A DNA stretch of 64,000 nt from Pseudalkalibacillus sp051842935 (lineage in GTDB: Bacteria > Bacillota > Bacilli > Bacillales > Fictibacillaceae): the NCBI RefSeq assembly GCF_051842935.1, contig NZ_JBPXRR010000001.1, positions 682,001 to 746,000 on the forward strand, read 5' to 3'. Numbering within the stretch: the first letter of the stretch is position 1; each line of letters starts with the position of its first letter. Shown in pieces: positions 43,764 through 52,850 of the stretch. Below the pieces are notes generated by a model that saw nothing but the letters and a program-made list of their open reading frames with translations, made no database searches and was not told where the DNA came from. The translations under genes were made by a program, and so were the position numbers.

Positions 43764-46700
43764 ATGGAACAGTATCGGAGATTTTGGACGAATCAGCGTG
43801 TATTCGCAATCGTAACAGCGATGATTTTACTCATTTCAACATTTCTAGCTCCAACTGCTAATGCCAGAACAGCAACGGATCATGTGCCGAGTCAATCTGT
43901 GAACACTTCCTTCAAACAAGAAGCCCTATCCCAAAAAGTAAGCGAAAAGCTGGAGACTCAATTCAAAGATCAAGAACAAGTCACCTTCTTCATCAAATTC
44001 AACGAACAAGTCGATACGAAAAAAGTTGCGAAAAACGCAGTTGATAAGGCTGAAAAGCAGAAGTTGACTCCATATAAAAAAGAGTTGGCACAACGTTCAG
44101 CTGTTGTATCTGCACTTCGTTCAACAGCAATCGGAACACAAGGAAACGTGAAACAGTTCCTCGACAAACAAAAAACGAACAAAGCGGTGAAAGATTATCA
44201 ATCTTTCTTCATCGTAAATGCGATGGCCGTTACTGCCAATAAAGAAGTGATGGAACAACTCGCTGCATTTCCAGAGGTAGCGAAAGTTTTACCTAATGAA
44301 GTTCGTCAGCTTCAACCGATGCCTGAAACGAAGAAAGCATCCACACAAGGTAAAGTCCAAAACGAGACGAACGCAGTTGAATGGAACGTGGAGCGCATTG
44401 GCGCACCAGCCGTCTGGAACATGGGAATCGATGGTACCGGTACAGTCGTAGCGAACATCGATACAGGTGTCCAGTGGGATCATCCTGGATTGATGGAGCA
44501 GTATCGCGGATATGACCCGGCAAATCCTGGATCTCCAAGCCATGCGATGAACTGGTTCGACGCTACGGCTAATGAAGATACACCTTATGACGATCAAGGA
44601 CATGGAACTCATACGATGGGTACGATGGTCGGTGCTGAGCCGGATGGATCCAATCAAGTCGGTGTCGCACCAGGTGCGAAGTGGATCGCAGTCAAAGCAT
44701 TCACTGCAGCAGGTGGAACCGATGTCGATCTACTTGAAGCGGGTGAGTGGATCATCGCACCTACGGATGCTGAAGGGAATCCTCATCCTGAGATGGCTCC
44801 TGACGTTGTCAACAACTCTTGGGGCGGCGGATCAGGATTAGATGAATGGTACCGTCCGATGGTACAAAACTGGCGTGCAGCCGATATTTTCCCAGAGTTC
44901 TCTGCGGGTAATACGACGATTTTCAACCCGGGTGGACCTGGATCGATTGCCACACCAGCTAACTACCCTGAATCGTTTGCAACAGGTGCAACGGATATCA
45001 ATGATAACCTGGCAAGCTTTTCATTGGAAGGACCATCTCCATATGATGAAATCAAGCCGGATGTGAGTGCACCTGGTGTCAACATCCGTTCGACTGTACC
45101 AGGAAGTGCTTATGAAGGCGGATGGAACGGTACATCGATGGCGGGTCCACACGTATCCGCGGTAGTCGCGTTACTACGTCAAGTGGATTCCTCTCTGACC
45201 GTCGATGAGATGGAAGAGATTTTACTGAGCACGGCTGAGCCGATGACGAATGGAGAGTATCCAGAGTCACCGAATAATGGCTACGGATATGGCTTAGTCA
45301 ATGCTTTTGATGCCGTTTCTTCTGTCATGAATGGTCTTGGAGTGGTGAAAGGTCAAGTGACGAAAGAAGGAGAAGATGCGGAAGCACCGACGTTCGAGCA
45401 TAGTGCTCCTTCTGAAACATATGCTGGACTTGATCTTCCACTATCCTTGACAGCGACGGACAACGTAAGTGTGACGAGTGTCATGCTCGAATACGAAGAT
45501 GCAGATGGGAACTGGCAATCTGCAGAGGCAGTTCGTACAGAGGGCGATTACTTATCAGGAACGTACGAGGCAGTCATTCCTGGAGAAGCAATTGCGGAAC
45601 CTCAATTAAGCTATCGTTGGGTCGTGAACGATTTTGGTAATAATTCGGTCACATCTGATGAGTATGAAGTGGCTGTATTACCAGGAATCACTACTGGATA
45701 TTCCACGGACTTCGAATCCCAGCCAACCGGTTGGATGTCGTGGGGAGACAATAACACTTGGGAATGGGGAGCTCCTACATCTGGACCAGGTGAAGCGGCT
45801 TCAGGTGAAAACGTATATGCAACGAACCTGGATGGCGATTATGACAACAATGCCAATATGACACTTATGATGCCACCAATCGATCTTGGTGAAGGACCAG
45901 CCTACTTACAGTTCAACAACTGGTACAACTTAGAAAGAAACTATGATTACGGACATCTAGTCATTTCTACAGACCAGGAGAACTGGGAGCAACTCGTTGA
46001 GTTTAATAATGTCAGCGATGGTTGGGTTGAAGAAGAAATCGACTTATCCGAGTATGTGAACCAACGAATCTACATTGGTTTCAATGTCGATTCAGATGGT
46101 AGTGTCCTAAGAGAAGGTTGGTACATTGACGATGTCCGATTGAGTGATACACAGCTTAATCCGTCATCGAAAGCTACACTCTTCAATTCAAAGCAAGGCA
46201 AGAACATCCATCCGACGAAAGATGATGCAACTAAGAAGAAGGATGATAAGGTAGCGAAGAAAGAAAAGGTAGAACCCGCTGAATTGATGCCGACCAAACG
46301 GATCGATATCGTGAAAAAGAAAGATAAAGGCGATACTGCACCTTCTGCACTTCCACTTGCAGCAGAAGTGAGCATTTTGGAAAGTGGCCGATCCACATCT
46401 TCTAGTCCTGTAGATGGAAGCTATTCGATCACACATGCTGCTGGGGATTACACAGTCGTTGCAGAGGCGTATGGATTCCATCCAGAGCAGCAATCCGTAT
46501 CTATTCCGGATGACGGCGAAGCAGAAGCTGATTTTACATTAGAAGAGATGGCTCAAGGTACTGTATCTGGTACTGTAACGAATGAGCAGACTGGAGAGCC
46601 GATTGAAGGCGCGACTGTCTTGTTGGTCGAGGATGCTGCAGTTGCCCCAGTTGAAACAGATGCAGATGGAAACTACACGTTGACTGCCTATGAAGGCGAG

Positions 46701-48143
46701 TATACGTTGAAGATCATGGCATCTGGTTACTACGGTGAAGAATTTTCGGTTACAGTCGAAGGTGATGAAGTAACCGATCAGGATGCTCAACTGAAGCCAT
46801 TCATCGGATATCCTGGAGAAATCGGATATGATGATGGAACTGCTGAAAATGCACGCGCATTTTACGATGCAGGAAACGGTTGGGGTGTCAGAATGTCTCT
46901 TCCAGAAGGAAAAGAACAAGCACTTGTCACAGGTGGAATGTTCCGATTCTGGACAACGGACTGGCCGAACCCAGGCGGAACTGAGTTCCAAGTTGAAATC
47001 TGGGATGCCGCAGAAGATGGGTCTCCTGGTGAAAAACTTGCCGGACCGATCGATGCGACAGCACTACGAACGGGTGAATGGACGCAAGTAGACTTGTCAG
47101 ATCAAGGTGTTACCGTAACAGGAGACTTTTATATGGTTTATTTGCAAACTCAACCGAACCCATATGCACCAGGTCTTGCGACAGATGAAGACGGAGATTA
47201 TGCAGAAAGAAGCTGGCAATATGTCGGTGGGGCATGGTCTCAATCTCCTGAGTCTGAAGGGAACTATATGATCAGAGCCGTTGTCGATTATGAAGTGACA
47301 GCTCCGGTCATCACCTCACCTGCAGACGGAACGCATACGAACAATGAAAGTGTAACCGTCCAAGGTCAATCTGCTCCTGGTGTCGACATTCATATCGAAA
47401 ACAATGGCGATGAAGTCGCGGTTGTCCCTACGAATGAAGATGGCACATTCTCAGCTGACATTACGCTGATGGATGGGGAGAATGTCCTTACGGCTACAGC
47501 GGCAAATGATCGCGGAATGACGGATCCTTCCGCACCGGTTACGGTGATCCTCGATCAAGCAAAACCGGAATTGACAATTGAAAGCCCAGAAGATGACATG
47601 AAAACGAATCGTATGGCTGTACGCGTGACAGGTACAGTAAATGATGAACACCTTCAATGGGTAAAAGTGAACGGAGAGCGTGCAGAAGTGAGTGAAGATG
47701 GCACTTACGCTCACCGAATCCTGCTCGATGAAGGCGAGAATCTAATCAAGGTAGTTGCAAAAGACCACGCAGGTAACCGTATCAAACGCACGGTCACGGT
47801 TCACGCGAAGTTTGGACCGATCGAGGTTTCGAATGTGATGCCAGATACGGACAAAAACCTCGAGTCAGGACAATCTGTGATGATATCCTTCAACAGTGAG
47901 CCTGGACTGGAAGCGCGTTTCCGAGTGCATATGCCATTGACGAATATGGGCATGGGTATGGTACAGAATGCGACGGAACTTCCGATGATGGAAATGTCAC
48001 CGGGTTACTACGTTGGTTATTACACAGCCACTTCCAACGTGGTCGCTGATGGAGCGGTCGTTGAAGTCGTCGCAAGAGATGACTATGGAAACGAAACAGA
48101 AGAGATCGCGGCAGGAAAGCTTTACATCAATACAGAGGAATAA
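43764..48143 (+). CDS. bpr: Bacillopeptidase F, secreted subtilisin-family protease
   Basis: 1459 residues. Sec signal peptide (about 1-35, cut near TANA-R). Inhibitor_I9-like propeptide about 70-180. S8 domain about 205-520 with catalytic Asp233 (NIDTGVQW), His280 (GHGTHTMG), Asn383 and Ser458 (NGTSMAGPH). Then an Ig-like domain, a MAM/jelly-roll-like region (about 640-790), a Lys-rich linker, two carboxypeptidase-regulatory-like repeats (about 880-1030), and Ig-like repeats to the end. Order and wording track B. subtilis Bpr along the whole length. No LPXTG or SLH anchor is seen. Start behind TAGGAGGGG. Confidence 0.96.
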   Translation: MEQYRRFWTNQRVFAIVTAMILLISTFLAPTANARTATDHVPSQSVNTSFKQEALSQKVSEKLETQFKDQEQVTFFIKFNEQVDTKKVAKNAVDKAEKQKLTPYKKELAQRSAVVSALRSTAIGTQGNVKQFLDKQKTNKAVKDYQSFFIVNAMAVTANKEVMEQLAAFPEVAKVLPNEVRQLQPMPETKKASTQGKVQNETNAVEWNVERIGAPAVWNMGIDGTGTVVANIDTGVQWDHPGLMEQYRGYDPANPGSPSHAMNWFDATANEDTPYDDQGHGTHTMGTMVGAEPDGSNQVGVAPGAKWIAVKAFTAAGGTDVDLLEAGEWIIAPTDAEGNPHPEMAPDVVNNSWGGGSGLDEWYRPMVQNWRAADIFPEFSAGNTTIFNPGGPGSIATPANYPESFATGATDINDNLASFSLEGPSPYDEIKPDVSAPGVNIRSTVPGSAYEGGWNGTSMAGPHVSAVVALLRQVDSSLTVDEMEEILLSTAEPMTNGEYPESPNNGYGYGLVNAFDAVSSVMNGLGVVKGQVTKEGEDAEAPTFEHSAPSETYAGLDLPLSLTATDNVSVTSVMLEYEDADGNWQSAEAVRTEGDYLSGTYEAVIPGEAIAEPQLSYRWVVNDFGNNSVTSDEYEVAVLPGITTGYSTDFESQPTGWMSWGDNNTWEWGAPTSGPGEAASGENVYATNLDGDYDNNANMTLMMPPIDLGEGPAYLQFNNWYNLERNYDYGHLVISTDQENWEQLVEFNNVSDGWVEEEIDLSEYVNQRIYIGFNVDSDGSVLREGWYIDDVRLSDTQLNPSSKATLFNSKQGKNIHPTKDDATKKKDDKVAKKEKVEPAELMPTKRIDIVKKKDKGDTAPSALPLAAEVSILESGRSTSSSPVDGSYSITHAAGDYTVVAEAYGFHPEQQSVSIPDDGEAEADFTLEEMAQGTVSGTVTNEQTGEPIEGATVLLVEDAAVAPVETDADGNYTLTAYEGEYTLKIMASGYYGEEFSVTVEGDEVTDQDAQLKPFIGYPGEIGYDDGTAENARAFYDAGNGWGVRMSLPEGKEQALVTGGMFRFWTTDWPNPGGTEFQVEIWDAAEDGSPGEKLAGPIDATALRTGEWTQVDLSDQGVTVTGDFYMVYLQTQPNPYAPGLATDEDGDYAERSWQYVGGAWSQSPESEGNYMIRAVVDYEVTAPVITSPADGTHTNNESVTVQGQSAPGVDIHIENNGDEVAVVPTNEDGTFSADITLMDGENVLTATAANDRGMTDPSAPVTVILDQAKPELTIESPEDDMKTNRMAVRVTGTVNDEHLQWVKVNGERAEVSEDGTYAHRILLDEGENLIKVVAKDHAGNRIKRTVTVHAKFGPIEVSNVMPDTDKNLESGQSVMISFNSEPGLEARFRVHMPLTNMGMGMVQNATELPMMEMSPGYYVGYYTATSNVVADGAVVEVVARDDYGNETEEIAAGKLYINTEE

Positions 48144-48154
48144 ATGGAAAATGG

Positions 48155-48184
48155 AGAGCGACTGCTTCGGCAGTCGCTTTCTTA
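48155..48184 (+). terminator. Terminator after bpr
   Basis: Perfect stem AGCGACTGC / GCAGTCGCT capped by a TTCG tetraloop, followed by TTTCTT. Confidence 0.8.
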
Positions 48185-48210
48185 TTGATGAAGTTTGGTT
48201 AGGGTGGTGA

Positions 48211-48370
48211 GTGCGAATATGGGTTTTGGGATTATAAATCGGGGATTTGGATTATAAATCTCAAATATGGATTATAAATTCGGAATATGGATTATAAATT
48301 CGAAAATTGGATTATAAAATTCGAATTTGGATTATAATCTCTGAATCTGGCTTATAATCGAATTTCGTAC
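48211..48370. repeat. 20-base phased AT-rich array (array 2, clearest)
   Basis: Seven successive units start with (A/C)TTATAA at 48231, 48251, 48271, 48291, 48311, 48331 and 48351, exactly 20 bases apart. The first six end in TGG. Between the constant ATTATAA(A/T) and TGG lie about ten variable bases (for example TCGGGGATT, TCTCAAATA, TTCGGAATA). A flanking partial unit ends in TTTTGGG at 48230. No ORF or classical promoter is needed to explain it. It lies in the 324-base gap between the bpr terminator and the NERD gene. Confidence 0.85.
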
Positions 48371-48467
48371 TGCCATCGACTTTTCGAAGTAATTTTTCTT
48401 CTATAAAAAGGAGAACACCCTCTTTTTGCAGAAGAATAGATAGAATTTCAATAAAAGGAGCGATGTA

Positions 48468-49469
48468 ATGCAATTAATGAAGCCAATTCCTAATCTACAG
48501 CTCATTTCTCTTCTCTATAGAAGTCCTGCTAAAGACCCTGCCCACCAACAACACAATCAAATTCTAACCCGATTGAACAACCTTGAAGCTGGGTTTTACG
48601 GAGAAGAACAAGTGGCATACCAACTCCGATATCTCCCGAAAGGAAAATTCAAAATACTCCACAACATCAGACTTTCCTATCAAAATCTCCATTTCCAGAT
48701 TGATTTCCTTCTACTTTCCCCACATTTTCATCTCATTTTAGAAGTGAAGAATATCATAGGTGAACTAGATTATGATCCAGTGTTCCAGCAGCTGGTCTGG
48801 ACGAAAATAGACGGTACGAGGATGGGACTCGGAAATCCAATTTCCCAGGCACAACTACAGAAAAGACAATTCACCAATTGGTTGAAGAAATATAACCTTC
48901 CGATTGCTCCGATTTATTACCTCAGTGTGATGAGTAACCCCAAAACAATTCTAAAAACCTCACCAAATCATCAAGGTATCTCCAAATTAATCATCCATAA
49001 ACATTCTTTACTTCAAAGAATAGAAAACCTTCTCATCGGACAAACGAATGAATCTATCTCGAAAAATGATGTAACCAAGATCGCAAGGAAAATTAAGAAG
49101 AAAAACGAACCTTTGTTTTTGGACGTCTTAAGCAAATACAACTTTACTAAGAGAGATATGCAAGGAGGTGTCCAATGTCTTCAATGCAAGACTCTTCCAA
49201 TTCCGAAAAAGGAAAACCGGACAATCTGGAATTGTCCGGCATGTGGAATAGTACCTCATCATTCATATGAATCAGCTATTACTGATTTTGTCCTATTATA
49301 TACTCGTCATTTTTCTAATAAAGAGCTGAGAGAATTTCTAGGACTAACATCCGCTTCAACTGTCTACAAGCTGCTGAAGAAAATGGACATCCAAACAGTA
49401 GGGAGAAAACACATATTCCCAGTAGAAAACATCCAAAAATTCGCTCAAAAGGACTTCATCAACGAGTAA
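48468..49469 (+). CDS. NERD-domain protein with zinc ribbon and C-terminal HTH
   Basis: 333 residues. The nuclease-related domain (about 35-160) shows AGFYGEEQVAYQL, then HFQIDFLLLSPHFHLILEVKNI, the D...ExK arrangement of the restriction-endonuclease-like fold. A zinc ribbon follows (CLQCKTLP...WNCPACG, about 237-260), then a short helix-turn-helix-like end (NKELREFLGLTSASTVYKLLKKMDI). Function of such proteins is unknown; DNA binding is plausible. ATG 48468 has AAAGGAG upstream. The gene is AT-richer than its neighbours, which may indicate horizontal origin. Confidence 0.82.
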   Translation: MQLMKPIPNLQLISLLYRSPAKDPAHQQHNQILTRLNNLEAGFYGEEQVAYQLRYLPKGKFKILHNIRLSYQNLHFQIDFLLLSPHFHLILEVKNIIGELDYDPVFQQLVWTKIDGTRMGLGNPISQAQLQKRQFTNWLKKYNLPIAPIYYLSVMSNPKTILKTSPNHQGISKLIIHKHSLLQRIENLLIGQTNESISKNDVTKIARKIKKKNEPLFLDVLSKYNFTKRDMQGGVQCLQCKTLPIPKKENRTIWNCPACGIVPHHSYESAITDFVLLYTRHFSNKELREFLGLTSASTVYKLLKKMDIQTVGRKHIFPVENIQKFAQKDFINE

Positions 49470-49470
49470 C

Positions 49471-51237
49471 CTACACGCTTAACCTCTTCAAAATCCGGAA
49501 CTCTCCAGCTGGCACACCGAGCTTTCCACTTGATTCAAACTGCTCATCATTCCATAGGTCGTGAATTTGCATTCCTTCTCCAAAACCGCCACCTAAATCC
49601 ACCAGTTTTTCTTCCGTGTTTTTATTGACCATTACGAGAATGGCTTCATTCTCATAACCACGTTCATACATGATAACCTCAGGATCTTCACCGCGTACAA
49701 AGTGGAAAGTGCCATCACCTTGCAGGGCACGTTCTTCCTTACGCAACCTGTTCAATCGAGATACGAACTCGAACAGCTCACGATCCTGTTTCTCTGAATC
49801 CCATTCCATACACTTCCGGCAATCCGGATCTCCAGCACCATTCATACCGATTTCATCTCCATAATAGATACATGGTGTTCCAGAGAAAGTGAGCTGGAAC
49901 AGGAACATCAACTTCACCCGTTCAATTTCATCACCGCTGATTGTCAAAACACGAGGCGTGTCATGGCTGCCAAGTAAGTTGAAGGCCACGTCGTTCACAT
50001 TTTTCGGATAGGCGACGCTCCATTTCGTGATCTGTTCAACAAAGTCTACACCGCTGATGCTGTCCTTCGCAAAATAATCCAGAACGGCATTCGTAAAAGG
50101 ATAATTCATGACCGCGTCAAATTGATCTCCTTCGAGCCATGGCATCGAGTCGTGCCAAATCTCACCTAGAATATAGACTTCAGGTTTGACACTTTTGACA
50201 GCTTTACGGAAGTCTCGCCAGAAGGAGTGGTCCACTTCATTCGCCACATCCAAACGCCAGCCGTCGATGTGGAATTCTTCAACCCAATACTTTCCTACGT
50301 TCAACAGATAATCGCGGACTTCCGGGTTTTCGGTGTTCAACTTCGGCATAGAAGGGACGAAGGCAAATGCATCATAGTTTGGTACCGGTTCTTCTTTTAC
50401 CGGGAACTCATGGATATGGAACCAGTGCTTGTACGCAGAGTTCTCCTGATTTTTCAGCACATCCTGGAATGGTTCGAAAAAATAACCGCTATGGTTGAAG
50501 ACTGCATCTAGCATCACTCGGATTCCGCGTTTATGACATTCCGTTACGAGTGTTCGGAATGTTTCCTTGTCCCCGAATTGAGGATCGATTTCCATATAAT
50601 CGATCGTGTCATATTTGTGGTTCGAATGTGCCTTGAATATCGGTGTAAAATAAATCCCGTTTACGCCAAGCTCATCGAGGTGATCCAAGTGATCGATCAC
50701 ACCTTGGAAATCCCCACCGAAAAAGCTGTCGACTTTCGGATCTTCGCTGTTCCATGGCAATGTGCCTTCTGGATCGATAGAAGGATCTCCATTTGCAAAA
50801 CGCTCTGGGAAGATTTGATACCATACTGTATCCTTCACCCAACCCGGCGGTGTGAATACGTCAATTTGATTGAGGAAGGGGAAGCAGAAATAGAAATTTG
50901 TATCTTTCGGATCTTCTTCTACGAACCCTTTTTCTCCATATATTAGTGTTTCATTTCCATCATGAACTTCGAATCCGTATCGCAATCTACGAAACTCTGG
51001 ATCCACTGAGGCGATCCAGTAATCGAACAGGTCATCAGAGCCTTCAAGTTTCATAGATTTCTTGTCGTTTTGCCATTGCTCATTTTTCCATACATACGGA
51101 TCCCCATAGATGAGGTCTACGGAAGTGAGATCGTTTTTCTCCGTTCGTAATCGGATGTGCAACTTTTTTTCATTGAGTGCATACGCATAATTGTTCTTCG
51201 GACGGTGATAGATTGCTGATTTGATCAAGGGTTCCAC
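49471..51237 (-). CDS. Neopullulanase / cyclomaltodextrinase, GH13_20
   Basis: 588 residues, no signal peptide, hence cytoplasmic. N-terminal starch-binding-like domain (about 1-125), then the GH13 barrel: DAVFNHSG, DGWRLDVAN with nucleophile Asp330, GEIWHD with acid/base Glu359, and LLGSHDTPR with Asp426; a beta-sandwich C-terminal domain follows. Hydrolyses cyclodextrins, maltodextrins and pullulan inside the cell. It is divergent from the maltodextrin uptake operon, across a control region with LacI-type operators, so it is probably co-induced. Confidence 0.9.
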   Translation of the reverse strand: MEPLIKSAIYHRPKNNYAYALNEKKLHIRLRTEKNDLTSVDLIYGDPYVWKNEQWQNDKKSMKLEGSDDLFDYWIASVDPEFRRLRYGFEVHDGNETLIYGEKGFVEEDPKDTNFYFCFPFLNQIDVFTPPGWVKDTVWYQIFPERFANGDPSIDPEGTLPWNSEDPKVDSFFGGDFQGVIDHLDHLDELGVNGIYFTPIFKAHSNHKYDTIDYMEIDPQFGDKETFRTLVTECHKRGIRVMLDAVFNHSGYFFEPFQDVLKNQENSAYKHWFHIHEFPVKEEPVPNYDAFAFVPSMPKLNTENPEVRDYLLNVGKYWVEEFHIDGWRLDVANEVDHSFWRDFRKAVKSVKPEVYILGEIWHDSMPWLEGDQFDAVMNYPFTNAVLDYFAKDSISGVDFVEQITKWSVAYPKNVNDVAFNLLGSHDTPRVLTISGDEIERVKLMFLFQLTFSGTPCIYYGDEIGMNGAGDPDCRKCMEWDSEKQDRELFEFVSRLNRLRKEERALQGDGTFHFVRGEDPEVIMYERGYENEAILVMVNKNTEEKLVDLGGGFGEGMQIHDLWNDEQFESSGKLGVPAGEFRILKRLSV

Positions 51238-51289
51238 CTCATTTTAAGAGTGTTAAGATACTCCCATCATAATTTAATAGAAAAAGTTA

Positions 51290-51354
51290 TGCAAACGGTT
51301 GCAGAAATCGTTTTCACTATGTATAATACAAATTAATCAGTGCAAACGTTTTCA
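51290..51354. promoter_or_regulatory. Shared control region of the maltodextrin genes: promoter and LacI-type/cre operators
   Basis: Three operator-like sequences lie in the divergent gap: TGCAAACGGTTGCA (51290-51303), GAAATCGTTTTC (51304-51315) and TGCAAACGTTTTCA (51341-51354), all with the central CG of LacI/GalR-family sites. The third also resembles a CcpA cre box. A plus-strand promoter TTGCAG (51299-51304), 17 bases, TATAAT (51322-51327) is overlapped by the first two and followed by the third, so binding would repress it. The adjacent LacI-family gene (55060) is the likely specific regulator. Confidence 0.72.
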
Positions 51355-51395
51355 CAACTGTAAAACGAATGAGCTAAATTAGGGGAGGTCATTTC

Positions 51396-52670
51396 ATGTT
51401 AAAGAAGTTTTTGAATGTTTCATTGACTGCCGGTCTAGCGGTTTCCATGCTAGCTGCCTGCGGACCGCAAGACGATTCTTCTGAAGGATCAGAAGAAAAG
51501 AAAGGCAACAGCGATAAACCAGAAAAGCTGGTCGTTTGGGAAGATAAAGAAAAAGGTGTAGCGATCGAGCCAGCACTTAAGAGTTTCGAAGAGAAATACG
51601 GCATTAAAGTAGAATTCAAAGAACTAGGAATGGCGGACGAAATCCGTGAGCAACTTCCATTGGATGCGCCAGCCGGTACAGGTCCGGACATACTGACTCT
51701 ACCACATGACCAAATCGGAGCGATGGCAACACAAGGATTGCTTGCACCGATCGAGGTAGAGCAAGATGTACTTGATACATTCACAGAGTCTTCTATTGAA
51801 GCACAAACTTTTGACGGAAAACTTTACGGTCTACCAAAAGCGACTGAAACACCAGTATTCATTTATAATAAAGCACATATGGACAAAGCGCCGGAATCTT
51901 TCGATGAGCTTTACAGCTTCTCAAAAGATTTCACGAAAGATGGAAATTACGGTTTCCTAGCACTTTGGGATAACTTCTACTTCGCTAACGCGATCATGGC
52001 TGCAAACGGCGGATATGTATTTGATCGTACAGACGAAGGTCTTGATGCGGACAACATCGGTTTGAACAACGAAGGTGCGGTAAAAGGTGCTGAATACATC
52101 CAGCAATGGTATACAGAAGGATTGTTCCCGAAAGGTATCATCGGTGAGAACGGTGGTTCCGCTATGGACGGATTGTTCAACGAAGGTAAAGTCGCTTCTG
52201 TCATGAACGGTCCATGGGCATTCCAAGGAATGAGAGACGCTGGAATTGAAATCGGAGTAGCTCCACTTCCGAAGTTGCCGAATGGTGAATATCCTGAAAC
52301 ATTCATCGGTGTTAAAGGATGGCACGTATCTGCATACTCTGAAAACCAAGAGTGGGCTACGAAACTAGTAGAATGGGTAACGAATGCTGAAAACGCGAAG
52401 ATTCGTTATGAAAAGACTTCTGAAATCCCTCCAGTGAAGTCATTGATTGAAGATCCTGTTATCGCGGATAATGAGGGTGCAAAAGCGGTTGCTGTTCAAT
52501 CTCAACGTGGTACGCCAATGCCGAACATCCCACAAATGGGTCAAGTTTGGGAGCCAATGGCAAACGCACTTCAATTGATCGTAACTGGAAAGCAAGAGCC
52601 GAAACCAGCGCTAGAAGATGCAACAAAAACAATCAAGCAACAGATTGAAGCAACTGGCGCGAACAACTAA
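51396..52670 (+). CDS. Maltodextrin-binding lipoprotein of an ABC transporter
   Basis: 424 residues. Lipoprotein signal with lipobox LAAC (Cys22), then a linker rich in Ser/Glu and a family 1 (MalE/MdxE-like) solute-binding fold: KLVVWEDKEKGVAIEPALKSFEEKYGIKV, GTGPDILTLPHDQIG, LYGLPKATETPVFIYNK, and MNGPWAFQGMRDAGI. It delivers maltodextrins to the two permeases downstream. ATG 51396 follows AGGGGAGG. The position just downstream of a strong, operator-controlled promoter fits high-level expression. Confidence 0.9.
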   Translation: MLKKFLNVSLTAGLAVSMLAACGPQDDSSEGSEEKKGNSDKPEKLVVWEDKEKGVAIEPALKSFEEKYGIKVEFKELGMADEIREQLPLDAPAGTGPDILTLPHDQIGAMATQGLLAPIEVEQDVLDTFTESSIEAQTFDGKLYGLPKATETPVFIYNKAHMDKAPESFDELYSFSKDFTKDGNYGFLALWDNFYFANAIMAANGGYVFDRTDEGLDADNIGLNNEGAVKGAEYIQQWYTEGLFPKGIIGENGGSAMDGLFNEGKVASVMNGPWAFQGMRDAGIEIGVAPLPKLPNGEYPETFIGVKGWHVSAYSENQEWATKLVEWVTNAENAKIRYEKTSEIPPVKSLIEDPVIADNEGAKAVAVQSQRGTPMPNIPQMGQVWEPMANALQLIVTGKQEPKPALEDATKTIKQQIEATGANN

Positions 52671-52699
52671 TACAGTTTAAAAAGAATGAAATTAGGAGA

Positions 52700-52725
52700 G
52701 CGGTACCTCGAAGCCGAGGTACTGC
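52700..52725 (+). promoter_or_regulatory. Intercistronic hairpin between binding protein and permease genes
   Basis: Stem GCGGTACCTCG / CGAGGTACTGC with a four-base loop and no T-run. Such stems commonly protect the binding-protein mRNA and lower expression of downstream permeases; it is unlikely to be a full terminator. Confidence 0.6.
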
Positions 52726-52850
52726 TTCATCTTTATAAGGGCACGATTATTCGTCCATCCACATTGATGATTTCAAAGGAAATTCACCGGTAGAGAGTGG
52801 GTTTCAGAGAAATCATCAACCACTATTAATAGAAAGGACAAGGGGCTTAA

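Noticed and set aside
48211..48370. CRISPR array
   Set aside because: Units are only 20 bases with a constant part of about 10; CRISPR repeats are 23-47 bases with longer spacers, and no cas genes are present.
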